The position numbers and the translations under genes were made by a program. The notes under the pieces were generated by a model that searched no databases, was not told where the DNA came from, and was given only the letters and a program-made list of their open reading frames with translations. 64,000 nt of DNA from positions 13,892,884 through 13,956,883 of the forward strand of contig CM023537.1 of the NCBI GenBank assembly GCA_013350335.1. The letters run 5' to 3'. Shown piece by piece: positions 47,401 through 58,556 of the stretch; the first letter of the stretch is position 1; each line of letters opens with the position of its first letter. This DNA comes from Chimonanthus salicifolius (lineage: Eukaryota > Streptophyta > Magnoliopsida > Laurales > Calycanthaceae).

Positions 47401-50400
47401 TTTTGAGAATAACTTCCTTTTGCTCAATGAATTTCTTAATATTCCTAATTAGCGGAATTAACTTCCAACAGGAGGGGGGAAGAACATTTTCCACCATCCC
47501 AACCAATGGCATTATTTGAATCCTCTTACACCACCATCCTACAACTCCTCACCTTTCCAAATCTCCAACGTCTTTCTAGCAGCAAGCAATTCAACCTCGT
47601 TCAAATCCTTAACTCACAATCACCTTGTAAAAAATATTTTAATATTCCATTCCCTCGTGGTTGTGCAACACACCTTCACATCTAGCCAGACGAGGTCTAC
47701 CCCTCATTGCCCCATCCACATTGAATTTAAACCAATCCTCCCCAACTGGTTTCCATCTCTCCCTCACCTTTTTCTTCGTAAGACCCCCTTTTGTACACCC
47801 CTCCTAGTACCTAATTTAAAACTATTGATTGAAAATGCCCAGAAACCTTTGCACACCCTTAACCATTTTACTCATAGACTTGAGAACCTCCTCCCTTTAT
47901 CTACTCTTCCCCTCAAAGACCCTTGAATTCTAATCCTTCCACAATGACCATAAAACCACCGTCGGGATTGACAACCATGTAACTTTCCTATTCCTCTTGA
48001 AAAGACCCTTTTCCTAGCTTGAAATAATACTACTCAGAGACCCATTAAAAACCCAACAACCCATCAATGAGAAATTATCTGTGGTGAACTAGTTCATAGA
48101 AATCGGTCTGAACTTTCAATCAAAGCCTTTTGATGTGTATGGAGATTTCAGATTTCATCATCATCTAAGTCATTTATCCCATCAATCTGGGGATGGAGAT
48201 GTCAAATTTCACAATCACTGTAAATTGGTTCATAATGGATAAGTTCTCCCCGTTGGTTTTAGAAACTATTCCATAAACCTAAGCAAATTCATACTAAAAA
48301 GATGATCAATACTCTCCTCTACGCTCCCACAAAATACAGGAGATAGATTTGCATGCTTCACTAGCACTTTCTGTCTTAAATTCTTAATGGGGTTTATTTA
48401 ACATGTTACCTTGAATGGCACATCAACCAAAAGCCTGCACTTTGTGTTGGACTTCACTTTTTGACAAAAAAAAAAAAACCAAAATGGACTAACCCCGCCA
48501 CCCATTCTAAAAATTCTCAAACAATCTCTATTTGAAAATTCACCAAAAGATCTTCCGCCCCAAATCCTCCTCTCCCCTTCAGGAAAAACAGTCACTTGAC
48601 TCAATTTATTAACCAACTCCTCATACTCCCTAATCTCACACTCCCTAAGCACCTTCTACTGAAGACTCGAAGACTTTGTAACACAGCCACCATAGCCTCC
48701 CTATTCAACATTGCTTTAACCAGTCTAGGAAAACTCCTATTTGCACACTAATGCCCTTACCAATAAGCCCTCTGAAAAGAGATCCTATCCTCCTTTGCAA
48801 CTAAAACTTTGAGGTTTTCCCTAAAGATTTCCCCTACTCCCATCTATCCTATGCTAAACTTATAAATACTCTTCAATACACCTGGCCTCTCTTTTTGACC
48901 ACCTCACTCATCTCCTAACTTCCCGCATTGCCTAATTCATACCTGGCATCTATTGCCCTCATCAAGAAGATGTCTTCTTCCATACCACACCTCCAGGTCC
49001 ATTTACAAAGGAGCACCTGATCCTTGTCTCTAATCCTAACCAAACCTAAATCTGCCCTCCTCCTTAGACTTCACCCCATCCTCCCATCTAACTAAATGAA
49101 TTTTTCTTATATCCCCACAACCATCTATAGAAAATTCCTTTAGAATTCTTTAATCTTCTCTCTATTCCAAGGCATTTCAAACAAAAGTGTAGTAAACAAG
49201 CAAATTTGATAGAGTAGCTTGAATTAAGGTAATTTTATCCCCCATGGATAAATAGTTTTTCTTCCATGCTCCCAACCTCTTTCCAAAATTCTCCGCCATG
49301 GCCACCCGTACCTTTTTAGGCTTCAAATTAGCCCCCATGGTGGATTTAATAATTCATAGGCAATTTACCTAAACCATACTACCCCAAGACTCACCAACAC
49401 CTCATCCTCTTGTTGTAGAATCTGTTGTAAAATATAAAGTCTAATATGAATATTCCGAATATAGAAACCCCAGCCTAGTCCCTGCTAGCACTCTTTCCCG
49501 TGTTCACCTTTAGGCCCAACATTGCTTCAAAACATCTTAAGACTGCCTTAACTCCTAAAGTTCCTTTCTATCCACATTACACAACAGCATCATTTGCAAT
49601 TTGCAAATGTGTAAGTATGGGCTCTTTCAATACTACCTCAAAACTTTTAACAGCACTTATTTCCCAATATTTCAACATAAGGCAACTAAAACCTTTTGCT
49701 ACCATCGTAAAAATAAAAGGAGAAAATAGATCCCCCTGCCTCAATCCTATATTGCAAAAAAATGATTCGTGGGGGACCATTGCTAGAATTCAAAAGGCAG
49801 TAGCTGTTTGATATGCTTTCATCCATTTTCTCCATTTTTCATCAAACCCATCCTTTAGAATAAAAATCTTAGAAAAGATGACTTCACGTGATCAAACAAT
49901 TGCTCCCTATCCACCTTTAACAACAAACCATCCTGATATACCTTGCGGTTGTATGAATGACCTCATTAGCAATTAGGATCCCATCTAAAATCTGCCCATC
50001 TTCCATGAAAGCTCCTTGAGTTTCACATATAGCATCTAGCACTTTTTAACATTGTTTTCCAAGATGAGACGTCACTAAACTGTTGATATGTTTGTCGCTT
50101 GATTGTTTAGAGTAAAATTAGTTTTATATTGGTTTTTTTTCCACACCTTGTTTTCATTTAAAAATAAATATAGATTTTTTTAAATATTCTGCTTCATCCA
50201 TGAATCCTATTTTTTGGGAATGGCCAAATCTGACACCTTGTACTGGTGTCACATTCCGACACTTTTACCCTTATCTATGGATTGCACAAATATTATTCAC
50301 TGTGAAAGTGCCTTAAAAATCTTTGGATGCACAGATCAAGGGTTATAATTGGGGGTTTGGGTTGAAATTTGTTCCACACCCCTAATCCAACCCAGGACCC

Positions 50401-53400
50401 CAAATACGATCCCTTTATATATATAATCTGGTTTGTAATCAAGTCACCATATTTGAGCTGATTGATTCAGATGCTAATCAATGACCTTTTTTTCTTAAAA
50501 AGCAATTCTCTTCCCACTGTTCAATGAATATCAAGTCAGCATTTCTGGCCTGAACTATATATAGGTTAATATAATGCATGTGGACAGGTAGATTATTATG
50601 TTGTCAACTCCCATAAGCTTCTTGACATTCACTAGTTAAAAGCCTACAAACATCAGTCATAAGCAACATATCAGCAGGATCCTCATAAACAGAATTAAAC
50701 TGATATTATGAAATATTTGGTCGTGGCTCTACATCCTTGCTTGTTGTGGTTATTCTTTTATGTATTTAATGGTCATGGTCATTGTCATCATCATTATCAT
50801 CACTTGTTGAAGCCTTTTCCTTCCATCTGAGATTGGCTTTGTGAACTCTAATTTTCCTATCAGTGCTATTTACATTCTTCCGTTACTCCATAAGGTGTTG
50901 TATTTTTTTAATTAAACTCTACATTCTACTCTCCGTTGCCTTCCCCTATGATGTTCAGATACAGCATGGATACTGCTAGGACCTGTATTTTACATACAAA
51001 ATGAAGTGTCAGACAACACAATTTGGAAACTTCGGCTATGAGATCTGGTTATCAGAGGGCTTCCCTTGGAGTTCCTGAAACTTGCTAAATATCAATTTAT
51101 CATCCTGTCCATGTGCCTGAACCATCTAGATACAATATTCCTTTCATTTTCTTTTCTATTGGAAACATGGATAAAGTTCCTCTCTTGTACTCACTCCTAA
51201 TTGATCCTACCTTGTTATTATATGCAACACACACATTTCGGCCACATGTACTTGTCTTTTCTTCCTTGGCTAATGTCCAGCTTCATCTAAAACCAATTCA
51301 ACTGGTGTCATGAACTGTTTAGACTTTGTATTTGCTTTCTCTGGTTGTTCTTAGATATTAATATTTTATTTTTCTGTTTTACAGATTAAACCACAAAATT
51401 ACCCAAACATTCTTGTAACAGCTGGTTTAAACGGTATGCAGAATATTTTTTTTTGAAAGATTAAATGGTATGCAGAATACTCCAGAACAGATGTCTTTCA
51501 TACCTTGTTTCAAATATTTTATCTGAACTTAGCTCATGTTGCAACAGATCCACGTGTTTTGTATTCTGAAGCTGCTAAATTTGTCGCAAAGTTGAGGGCA
51601 TCAAAGACTGATGACAATATCCTGTTGTTTAAATGTGAACTTGGTGCTGGGCACTTCTCAAAGTCAGGAAGGTAATGATTCTACTTGAACAGTTCTTTTG
51701 TCTGTGGGGATGAAGAGATCTGTTATTCTATGGGAAACTTCAATTTGGTACATAGGCTAAATGAAGTGAGCTCTTTTCTAGACCTATCATGCTTTGCAAT
51801 TACTTGTTTCAACTAATTTGAACGCATCTTGGAAGTATTGAGTTCTACATGGAAACTGACTCAAAAGGTTTAAAATATTATTGTTGGAGGGGGTATTGTC
51901 AGACAGAGAACTGGATATGATGTGTATCAGTCACAAATATCTGACCATGCCAACGTGATATTTTTGAGTTTCTGAAAAACTTGTACAAATGTCCAAAAAT
52001 TAAGATTTTTTTTTTTTTTTGAAACATAAAAGGAAAGAGTTACAAGTTTCTTTGCACCCAAATATGGGCATGTTGTTTTTCCCCTCTATGCCATGTATCA
52101 TGGTATATGATCTGAAATTTTTTATGAACTTGATTCTTTTTTCTACTCATTCTAATCACAAATGATTCAAAGATGTCCAAATTGAAGTATCATTTACATG
52201 ATATGAAGTTACTATTTAAGTCATGCTAATGCTGGTTGACTTCATGACTTGTGACTTAATCTGCTTGCCATGTACAACTTATTGAAAAGCAAATTTGAGA
52301 TGAAGTAATAGACAAAAATGACAAATTGACATAGTAATTTGCTTGAGGATACTAGTCAACCACAAATAGATTCTTTAAAGTCAAGGTTCTAGTACACCAA
52401 TGCCCTAGAGTTAAGGGTGGACTTACCATAAATAGATAGATCCAAGCAGTTGGTATTTATCTCATTTAGATTCAGGTTAAACATACCAATAACATGTATT
52501 ATTCCTGGTTTTTAAACTAAAAAAAATAAAAACCTTAAGAACAAAAGATAGACCATCATCATCATTATGAAAATTGCTAATCCCATAAACAATATAAAAA
52601 AATAGTTTAATTTCCATCTTTATGAGATTCTAGTTCCTAGGTCAGATTTAAGATTACACTTTGATTTCAGAGTGTTTAAGTTGATAGATAGACTCAACAA
52701 CGCCCACACACACATACAAATGGAAGTTTCAGTTTGGAAGAAATCCAGCTTGGCAACATAACTAGAACCTGCAATGTTTCTGTTTGCAATAATAAGCACC
52801 TACAAATCATCCTACAAGCCCTGTCATTCTTACTCCAATGTTGCTTGCATGATGTTTAATATAGTTTTCGATGTGAGCCTTTAAAACCTTACCTTGGTGG
52901 AAACTAGGAGAGAGATCTAGACTGCAAAGAAGTGAAAATGTCCACTTTCAGTTAGGTTTATTTGTAAGTCACTTTCAGTTGGGTGTTATCAGCCAATTTG
53001 AGTGACTCAGGTACTCGTCTGATTTGCTCCAATTTATTGACAGAGAGGATGGTACATATTCAAGTTGCATCCGCCCGCCAATATGCAAGTAATTAACATT
53101 TTGAATTATGCTTAATTCAACCAAGTTGATAAAGAGCTTGGTGTCTCAGTTGTCCATTTCAGTAAATCCACAGAAGGCCCAGAAAAAGTAATATGAAACT
53201 TAAAGATAATGGGGAAAAAAAAAACTTTTGGAATGACTTGAAGAGAAAAGATGGTTTTCGTTACCATTCCTCAATGCCTTGTGGTTGGTGAGTCATTCAA
53301 ACAACAAGACGTCTTGAGTTCAAAGAATGGTGCACCTCTGTTGTCGAAAGTTTCAAAAAAAAAAAAAAGAGAGAAAATAAAAAGAAAAAGAAGAGAAAAG

Positions 53401-54425
53401 ATGGTTTTCATCTCTAATCAACAAGGAGAAAAATTGAAGATGTATAAAAAATAACTGGACTGTCAATTAGCTAGGATGGGGATGACTGCAAAACGTATGT
53501 ATTTAAAAATAAAAGAGAATTTCACTTTGAGGTTTTACTGAAGGATTATTAGTACTTGGTAGTGGATATGGTTATTGGTTGCACTTCTGTTTTTGTTTGT
53601 GCATAAGGAAGCAATAACACTTAAAAGGATTAATCAATCATTTAGAACTCTTCTATTACTTTGCCCAGGTGGAATTTCAAAATGTTTACTAAAAAGATTT
53701 CAATCTCCGAGTTGCATTTGAAATTTCTAATCCTGAAAAATTCAACTATTTCAATCTCAAAGATGAAAGATAAAAAAATTCAACTATTTCAGGTTTAGGG
53801 AAATAGGGTTTTATGGAATTCTCAGCTCCTGAAGAATACTTGAATTTTCAGTTTTCAGATATGTCACAAATTTCTAGATAATCTAACATAAATAGAACGT
53901 GGCCCCATTATGTGCAGCCAATGCTCAGTCCTAGATTTGAGCTATAACCCTTCAAGTGGTAGTCAGATGAGAAATAGTGAAGAATGGAGTGCAACGATCT
54001 TGTAGAGTTTTGCATTGGTTGAAAGGCTTTCTTTTAACACCACATACTACCACCAATCTATCACTCGCACATAATCGACATCCAACTGAACACTGGAGTA
54101 AATTGTGTGCATGTTGTATATTTCTGTTGTAAAATGCTACTGATGTTATCTCATGAATGAACTAGTTTTTACCTCTTAAGGACTACCGTTTTTCACAAAT
54201 GAAAACAATTCATTGCCTGCAGTAAACCCATTTTTTTGTTATTGATGCAGCATTCTATTTATTCTTTATTTTGAAATTCATTATCTTTTTACATACTTTC
54301 TAAACTGGTTTCTTTAATTTCTGCATCCAATTTGATGCAGATTTGAGAAGCTACAGGAAGATGCCTTCACATATGCTTTCATACTGAAGACACTGAACAT
54401 GGTTCCAGTAGCTGCCTCTGGATAG
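26302..54425 (+). CDS. Prolyl oligopeptidase / oligopeptidase-B-like serine peptidase, copy 2 (complete, 11 exons)
   Basis: Exons: 26302-26605, 28151-28434, 28530-28724, 36451-36797, 42880-43171, 45384-45542, 45987-46352, 46778-46843, 51385-51433, 51548-51671, 54341-54425. They total 2,271 nt, giving 756 residues. The family cleaves short peptides after basic or proline residues. A propeller domain (about residues 55-520, motif NDDYYWLRDD near the start) gates an alpha/beta-hydrolase domain (about 530-750). The triad is Ser603 (GRSAGG), Asp688 (NDPRV) and His723 (GAGHFSKSGR). The spacings of 85 and 35 residues are those known for oligopeptidase B. Similarity to the plant prolyl oligopeptidase family protein At1g50380 (recalled from memory) is strong along the whole length. 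The start ATG has context AAAATGG. The first 48 residues are an extra Leu/Ser/Arg/Ala-rich presequence before an internal Met49, where shorter homologues begin. No frame break was seen. The gene is larger than usual because LINEs fill introns 3, 4, 5 and 8. Confidence 0.93.
27255..28150 (+). other. Intron 1 (distal part) of the copy 2 peptidase gene
   Basis: Non-coding. Intron 1 runs 26,606-28,150. It contains an A19 run at about 27,265 and a G-rich GGGTGGGTGGGTGGGGGGG tract near 27,969 but no recognisable element. The acceptor CTGGTTCTAG precedes exon 2. Confidence 0.5.
29160..31622 (+). mobile_element. LINE ORF1 fragment with poly(A) end in intron 3 of the peptidase gene
   Basis: An RRM-like domain (GVVFDSFVPFDRKSGKRRNF ... 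VNEARFGP, 29,205-29,380) opens the element. A DUF4283-like ORF1 region follows (29,629-30,300; FHVWRKDVLCQLGALVG at the rejoined point) and then a charged segment at 31,105-31,467. It ends with TTTTTAATACAGTTACCTTTC and an A-run at 31,612-31,623, typical of plant LINE 3' ends. No reverse transcriptase is present, so it is internally deleted. A solo LTR is nested within. Confidence 0.7.
29840..30158 (+). mobile_element. Solo LTR, 319 bp, nested in LINE ORF1
   Basis: It starts TGTTGGCTTTTATGG and ends TTCCCCAACA, with flanking 5-mers CCCCC and CCCCT. A TATA-like CTATATATATTG lies near 29,920. A GTGGACGTAGGCAATCTTGC motif near 30,063, familiar from plant Copia-type LTRs, lies in the 3' half. Dropping the LTR and one flank copy puts the interrupted LINE ORF1 back into one frame, which fixes the boundaries. 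Confidence 0.78.
32040..32350 (-). mobile_element. Inverted LINE 3'-end fragment in intron 3
   Basis: TTTTTTTTTAAAGGTAACTTCATTAAATC at about 32,046 is the reverse complement of a LINE 3' end (gatttaatgaagttacc plus poly(A)). It is followed by GAAACAAGAAATACAAAGAG, as in the other inverted LINEs at 37,810 and 44,300. The inner boundary is unclear. Confidence 0.45.
32400..33690 (+). mobile_element. LINE 3' fragment (zinc-binding and RNase H region) in intron 3
   Basis: The + strand encodes, in broken frames, VPCIFCGNGENE (cysteine region before the C-terminus), MWFIWKERNSRIFKNKSNS and an RNase H-like stretch DSNEAEFLAIRRALILW (33,270-33,320). It ends TTCAATGAATTTTGTTTCTG and an A-run near 33,685. 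An internal direct repeat has duplicated part of it. Confidence 0.7.
32523..33143 (+). repeat. Pair of 234-bp direct repeats within the LINE
   Basis: 32,523-32,756 and 32,910-33,143 are nearly identical (starting ATTGTTAGAGAGCTATG, ending GGGCCCGTTGGA), offset by 387 bp. The few differences seen are single bases (for example GTTGGTGG against GTTGATGG). Confidence 0.85.
34115..35617 (+). mobile_element. LINE 3' fragment with RNase H domain and poly(A) tail in intron 3
   Basis: It begins with zf-RVT-type linker sequence (DEYKWIWSMEPSGSFSVKS, 34,280-34,335), followed by broken frames. An RNase H-like domain follows at 34,965-35,215 (CKFNVDEAARDKPGPVGIGG ... SNEAELKTIRR). The end is TTTAATGAATGAAGTCGCC and an A-run at 35,605-35,622. 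It is 5'-truncated, like its neighbours. Confidence 0.75.
35640..36450 (+). other. Distal part of intron 3, no element recognised
   Basis: Non-coding, moderately AT-rich, ending at acceptor TTTTCCTAG before exon 4. Nothing further could be supported. Confidence 0.4.
37810..40480 (-). mobile_element. L1-type LINE in reverse orientation in copy 2 intron 4
   Basis: On the minus strand the order is PGPDGFPVAFSRL (40,200-40,260), KLDLEKAYDMVDWG (39,820-39,880, reverse transcriptase block), RMMKDFLWGNLEEKKEHLVG (39,070-39,140) and RIWWERNNMVFRNLTK (38,090-38,140). The T8 at 37,811 with TTTTGAAATGGTAACTGAT marks its 3' poly(A) end. Several frameshifts are present and the 5' end is truncated. Copy 1 lacks it, so it arrived after the duplication. 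Confidence 0.85.
40481..42040 (+). other. Intron 4 of copy 2, unassigned AT-rich stretch
   Basis: There is no ORF or domain of note. This stretch, with the LINE, is not present in the portion of copy 1 intron 4 that lies within the window, so it is extra sequence of unknown origin. Confidence 0.35.
42064..42170 (+). mobile_element. Severely 5'-truncated LINE insertion (107 bp) with 21-bp target-site duplication
   Basis: The insert ends TTAATTTATTAACCATTC plus an A16 run. It is flanked by identical 21-mers starting TGGACCATAGGCTTTCAAAA at 42,043-42,063 and 42,171-42,191. The GCACCTCTGGTGCCTC word is also found, inverted, at the 3' end of the LINE at 37,810 (GGCACCAGAGGTGC). Confidence 0.88.
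44297..45110 (-). mobile_element. LINE 3' fragment in reverse orientation in copy 2 intron 5
   Basis: TTTATTTATTTATTTGGAAATGG at 44,297 is an inverted LINE tail. On the minus strand 44,479-44,667 encodes CGGKEIIVYWNCEE and KCEAWASTLPEFQSFS, resembling the C-terminal region of the LINE at 37,965-38,165 (QLGRLLLQNF-type). The roughly 1.9-kb extra block 43,300-45,165 is absent from copy 1 intron 5. Confidence 0.65.
47245..50085 (-). mobile_element. Degenerate LINE in copy 2 intron 8 (orthologous insertion to 4,935-7,060)
   Basis: On the minus strand 49,577-49,780 encodes NIGLRQGDLFSPFIFTMVAK, a reverse transcriptase block. The flanks and interior match the copy 1 element, so this is the same pre-duplication insertion. 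It keeps about 740 bp (about 47,786-48,527) that copy 1 has lost. Confidence 0.78.
51672..54340 (+). other. Intron 10 of copy 2
   Basis: Non-coding. The first 870 bp and the last 570 bp match copy 1 intron 10. The middle (about 52,545-53,780) differs and contains A-rich runs such as 53,357-53,400 but no recognised domain. Confidence 0.45.
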
Positions 54426-55161
54426 GACCAAATGATAGAATCACTCGCATAATTTGATCTATAACAGCCTGATTATGCCTTTGGTAATGCTCAATATTAT
54501 TTGCCTATTGTGCCAAGAGAAAAGAATGTTATTCTTTTCTTCAACATTTTTATATTAGAAACATTTTTTATTTTGGTAGATATGATGATGATGGTCTTGC
54601 AAGAATGACCTTACGATTGCAATAGTGTTCATCTGTGTTTGTTTCGATGGTTCAACACCACGGACATCATTTCTTGTGATTATTTTTAGACAGGTCTTGA
54701 CATTGCCCTATTCTTTGTACCTTTTTTTTAATGGTTTTTCTTCGTACTTTTGTTGCTTACTGGTTTTTTTTTTTGAGCAAATTTGTTGATTACTGTTCAT
54801 CTTGGTTACCAAAGATGTGCTTGGATGTACTAAATAATTGTTCTGAATTATTTAAAAAATCTACAGGAAATGTTTGTTTTCGTTTACGGTATTTGGGCAT
54901 TTGGAAAAATGAAGCCAGTTTCCAGGTGACGGGGTTCTATTTGAAATTAACACCCATCTAGCATAAAACTTCCTTGGAACTGGAATTTCTGTAGAATTCT
55001 GTGAATAATATGCTGTGTAAAGCCTGAATATTTCGCAGATTTCGAATTCTGCAGACAGCCACAAAGGGCCATGATTTCTTATCACTAATTGAGCAGAATA
55101 TATCTGCCCTAACATCCGAATATCAAGTAGGATGATTTCAAAAACTTGATTCTGACTCACG

Positions 55162-55290
55162 GCTGCAACTAGTCTAGCCCATGTACAGCTCTGCTGCAAC
55201 TAGTCCAGAATTCAGTCTAATAACGTTATGGGCAACCACGGCTGCAACTAGTCTAGCCCATGTACAGCTCTGCTGCAACTAGTCCAGCCT
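55162..55290 (+). repeat. Direct duplication in the copy 2 3' flank
   Basis: GGCTGCAACTAGTCTAGCCC through CTGCTGCAACTAGTCCAG occurs at 55,162 and again from about 55,239. It is made of the same 31-bp unit as 16,095-16,170 but arranged differently. Confidence 0.7.
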
Positions 55291-55484
55291 ATAAGCAGCC
55301 CTTGAACTAAGATGGGCCGAGTAACTAGGACGTTAGTAGACCAGGCCCAACAACATTGATGTCTTCACATGACCAATCAATTTAAAGAGATTGGCCATTA
55401 CTGTCAAACAGCATATGCTTTGCAAGAAACGAGCATCTGTGGTATACATGATGAACCAAGAATCTTGATTTGTGAAGTGAAAGG

Positions 55485-55655
55485 GGTTGGAGTGATGGTC
55501 ATGAATCTGTTTTAAAAAAGGGAATCCCGAGTTTGTTTCTCGCTCCACCCTAAATGGCTACTCTCTATAGAATTATCCAGTGTGTAGTTAGGGAAGCTTA
55601 GAGCATAAGTAAGATATTCTAAGAAATCTAGACACTTTAGTCATAAAAAAAATCT
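55485..55655 (+). repeat. SINE-like repeat
   Basis: GGGTTGGAGTGATGGTCATG followed by GGGAATCCCGAGTTTGTTTC resembles degenerate tRNA-derived A and B boxes. It shares word order with 15,770-15,940 and 16,338-16,450. Confidence 0.4.
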
Positions 55656-56629
55656 TGATACGTGAAAAAAGTTTCTAACAATGAGATGGACGTGGATTTA
55701 ATTAATGCTTCATAAAACATTGAAGAATTTAAACAGTTTTAGGTCATTCGCTACTATGATGTGGACAACCAAATGTTGAACCATTTGACAAACAATTTAT
55801 AGAATGTACTCAAGAGCCGGAGTCATCAAAAGACCCACTAGAAAATATAATGGATATATCATGAGTTCATGACATGATCATGCTATAAATAAAAAGTCAT
55901 TTTGAAAATCAGACATAAAATAATGCAAGAAGAAAATATTAGATAGGGTTGTTCCTAAGTTCGAATCTGACTCGAAATTTGTCATAAATGAATAGGGCTT
56001 GAACACATATACCAGCTTGCCGGGCCAGGCTTGGGGTAAATTCTTGAGGCAGTTTATATAAACAACTCAGGCCCAGGCTTTTGGGCAAGAATCCTTTGAA
56101 AGTCTGCCAGCTTTTTGACCTGTGCAGCGAGTAGCGACTATATTTGTACGTGTAGAGCTGGTTCATTGTTTTTAGAAATTATGTTGAAATTAATTAAAAT
56201 TGGCCATTTAAATTGAAAATAGACATGAATAACTACACGTGGATCAAATATAAGTTAAAAACTCAATTCTTATCGACTTGGTGCCTTGGTGGTCGAAGTT
56301 ATCGAGTGTTCTTAAAAATTATTGAGATGGTAATGCTTAATGACTTTCACCACTAAAATCAAGTAATTAGAAATTGAGTTTTGAGTTCAACTTTGATCCA
56401 ATTGTAGCTCATCATACCTTTTTTTCAATATGAACCACTTTGATTTTTAACAAATCTATTTTGTAACTAGATCAAGTCAATTTGAAGAGCTAACTAGAAA
56501 GTTGTTCTAATATAAATATCTTTGGGGTATGTTCATGTCTCTCTATCCGATAATTCTTCAAGGAGTAAGTTTTTGGAGTATCTAAAAAATTTCACTTCAT
56601 ATTGTGGATTTCCGAACATCACTCTAACC

Positions 56630-56997
56630 CAGGGGTCGACACATATCGTATTGGCCGATATGTGTCGGTTTTTTAAGACCGAACGATATCGGCCGATACG
56701 ATATGTATCGGCCGTACAAAACGATTATCGACCGATATGGCCGATATTCGGTCCACAATATCAATCACCATATCGGCCGATATGCATAAATATCGGTATT
56801 TAAAATTTATTTTATTTAAAAAAAAATGATACGGTTTTTTCACGATTTTCCATGTTTTTTGTGGTTTTTCACAGTTGTTCACGGTTTTTTGCAGTTTTTT
56901 CACAGTTTTAAATACCGGAGGAGAGAGAAATGTAAATATCGGAAGAGAGAGAAGCTTATCAGCCAATATATCGGCCGGGCCATTTTTTTTACCCCTG
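56630..56997. mobile_element. hAT-like MITE, 368 bp, exact 8-bp target-site duplication
   Basis: The termini are CAGGGGT and ACCCCTG. The flanking 8-mers are both CTCTAACC (56,622-56,629 and 56,998-57,005). The interior is dense in TATCGGCCGATA-type palindromes and ends with a TTTTTTCACGGTTTTT-like tract. Same family as 13,585 and 14,322. Confidence 0.85.
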
Positions 56998-57005
56998 CTC
57001 TAACC

Positions 57006-57848
57006 CTTTAGATTACTTAAGCAATCTTATCAATATAATTTTGAATACTCACTATCCCTAATCAAATGATGTGTGGTCGAATTCGAACAACAACAGTTAA
57101 ATTAACCTTATTCAGATCTATTTTTTATTATTAGATTTGTGTAAAGTGATCAATGGGGTCAATATTTTACTAAACTTCAGCATATGTCAATCTTTTCATC
57201 ACATCATCATCGGCGAGTTACTATACAAATCTAATAATAAAAAATTATTAGATTCAATCTATTCTATTTTATTTTCACTTATTTCTTAAATCGAATATGG
57301 CTTAAAAATAAGTAATGACTTTATCAAATTATGAAGAATGTTGTTAGCTTCTTCGCAATCATCATTAAGATAATTGAAAAATAAATACTTAAAATAATTA
57401 AGCCTTCTAGCAAAATGAGTGCAGTATTTAAGTTTTATCTTCGAGTATAATCAAGTGTAAGAAAATCTGATCATAATAAGCTATGGTTCTACATCTTTAT
57501 CATTCATTTTAAAAACATATACATTTAAAATTTTAAATTCTATCAAAAATAATAAAAATAAAGTAAAATTTGTCTTTATTACAATAAATCTTATGCACTT
57601 GATATTTTTATTTACATTTAGATGTACTTTTTTTAGATCAAGTTGTCTAGGCATTAATTCACATGGTTGTAATTCAACTGATTGTCTCCTGACCTCGTCT
57701 GAAGAAGCGGGAGGTTCTGGGTTTAAGCCCTCATGATCTAGCTTTGGTGTGTCTTAGAGGGTAGTGGGCTCACCCATGAGATTTTACGTTAGGTATCTCA
57801 AGATATCTCACGTAACTAAATCTTTAAAACATATATAAATCTTCCAAC
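57006..57848. other. AT-rich intergenic DNA with a possible SINE scrap
   Basis: No gene was found. At about 57,660-57,770, GTAATTCAACTGATTGTCTCC and GGGAGGTTCTGGGTTTAAGCC recall tRNA-like A and B boxes of a SINE, but only weakly. Confidence 0.35.
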
Positions 57849-58266
57849 CTGCAGACAATGTAACAAATATCTCCGATATTTTCATTTTTATCATGAAAAT
57901 ATCGGCAAAATAACTTTTGGACGTTAAAAACCCGAGTTTATCGCGTCTGTCGTTTTTAAGGGTAAATTCCCGTTAAAAACACATTTTTATCGCGAGAAAC
58001 GATAAATTCCCTTTAAAATCGTGAGATTTTATCGTTAAATTCCCTTTAAAAATGCTTGGGCCAAATATATATTTTTTATTTCTTAAATATCATCTATATT
58101 TTTCAAACTCCAGCCACATTATTTATTTTTATTATTTTTTAAATAATATATTTTCTATAAGATTTTTCTGTTAAACTCTCGATAAAAATTCAAGAATTTG
58201 AAAATATCCCATTATTAACCATTGCCGTTAATATCTCGAAAACGAAATTTGTGACAATGCCTGCAG
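57849..58266. mobile_element. Putative MITE, 418 bp, with about 23-bp imperfect terminal inverted repeats
   Basis: The left end CTGCAGACAATGTAACAAAT and the right end, reverse complemented, CTGCAGGCATTGTCACAAAT agree at most positions (about 19 of 23). The interior has repeated TTTATCG/CGATAAA and TTAAATTCCC words. No matching target-site duplication was found, so the superfamily is open. Confidence 0.45.
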
Positions 58267-58556
58267 ATACCAATTCGGACTTACGGGAAGTGACCTTATC
58301 TTTTATCTTTTATTTACACTCTGATGTACTTTACTGGTATTACTGAAAAAAAAATGTTTTGTATTTTGAAATTTTTGAGTATGATGACATAAAAAGAAAG
58401 GAATGTGGAGTATCAATCAATCATTTTCAGATAATGAAGTATCTTCATGCAACATAGGAATTCAATTTTCCTTCTTTCTCCTAAAGAGAAATATCTCACT
58501 GTGTTGACATAGAAACCTCCCTGGTTGAGTCAATTGACTGGATGGAATGGAGTGAC

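Larger units (their letters stand above)
37391..56500 (+). repeat. Second copy of the tandemly duplicated segment (partner: 1 to about 16,700)
   Basis: The sequence from 37,391 (AGGGCCTTACTCAGTTTTGA) matches the window start (AGGGCCTCACCCAGTTTTGA). It stays matched through exons 5-11, their introns and the 3' flank to about 56,460, interrupted by copy-specific insertions. The duplication therefore began left of the window and includes the gene and its downstream flank. Confidence 0.9.

Noticed and set aside
57660..57770. tRNA gene
   Set aside because: B-box-like words are present, but no cloverleaf could be formed by eye. At most it is a decayed SINE.
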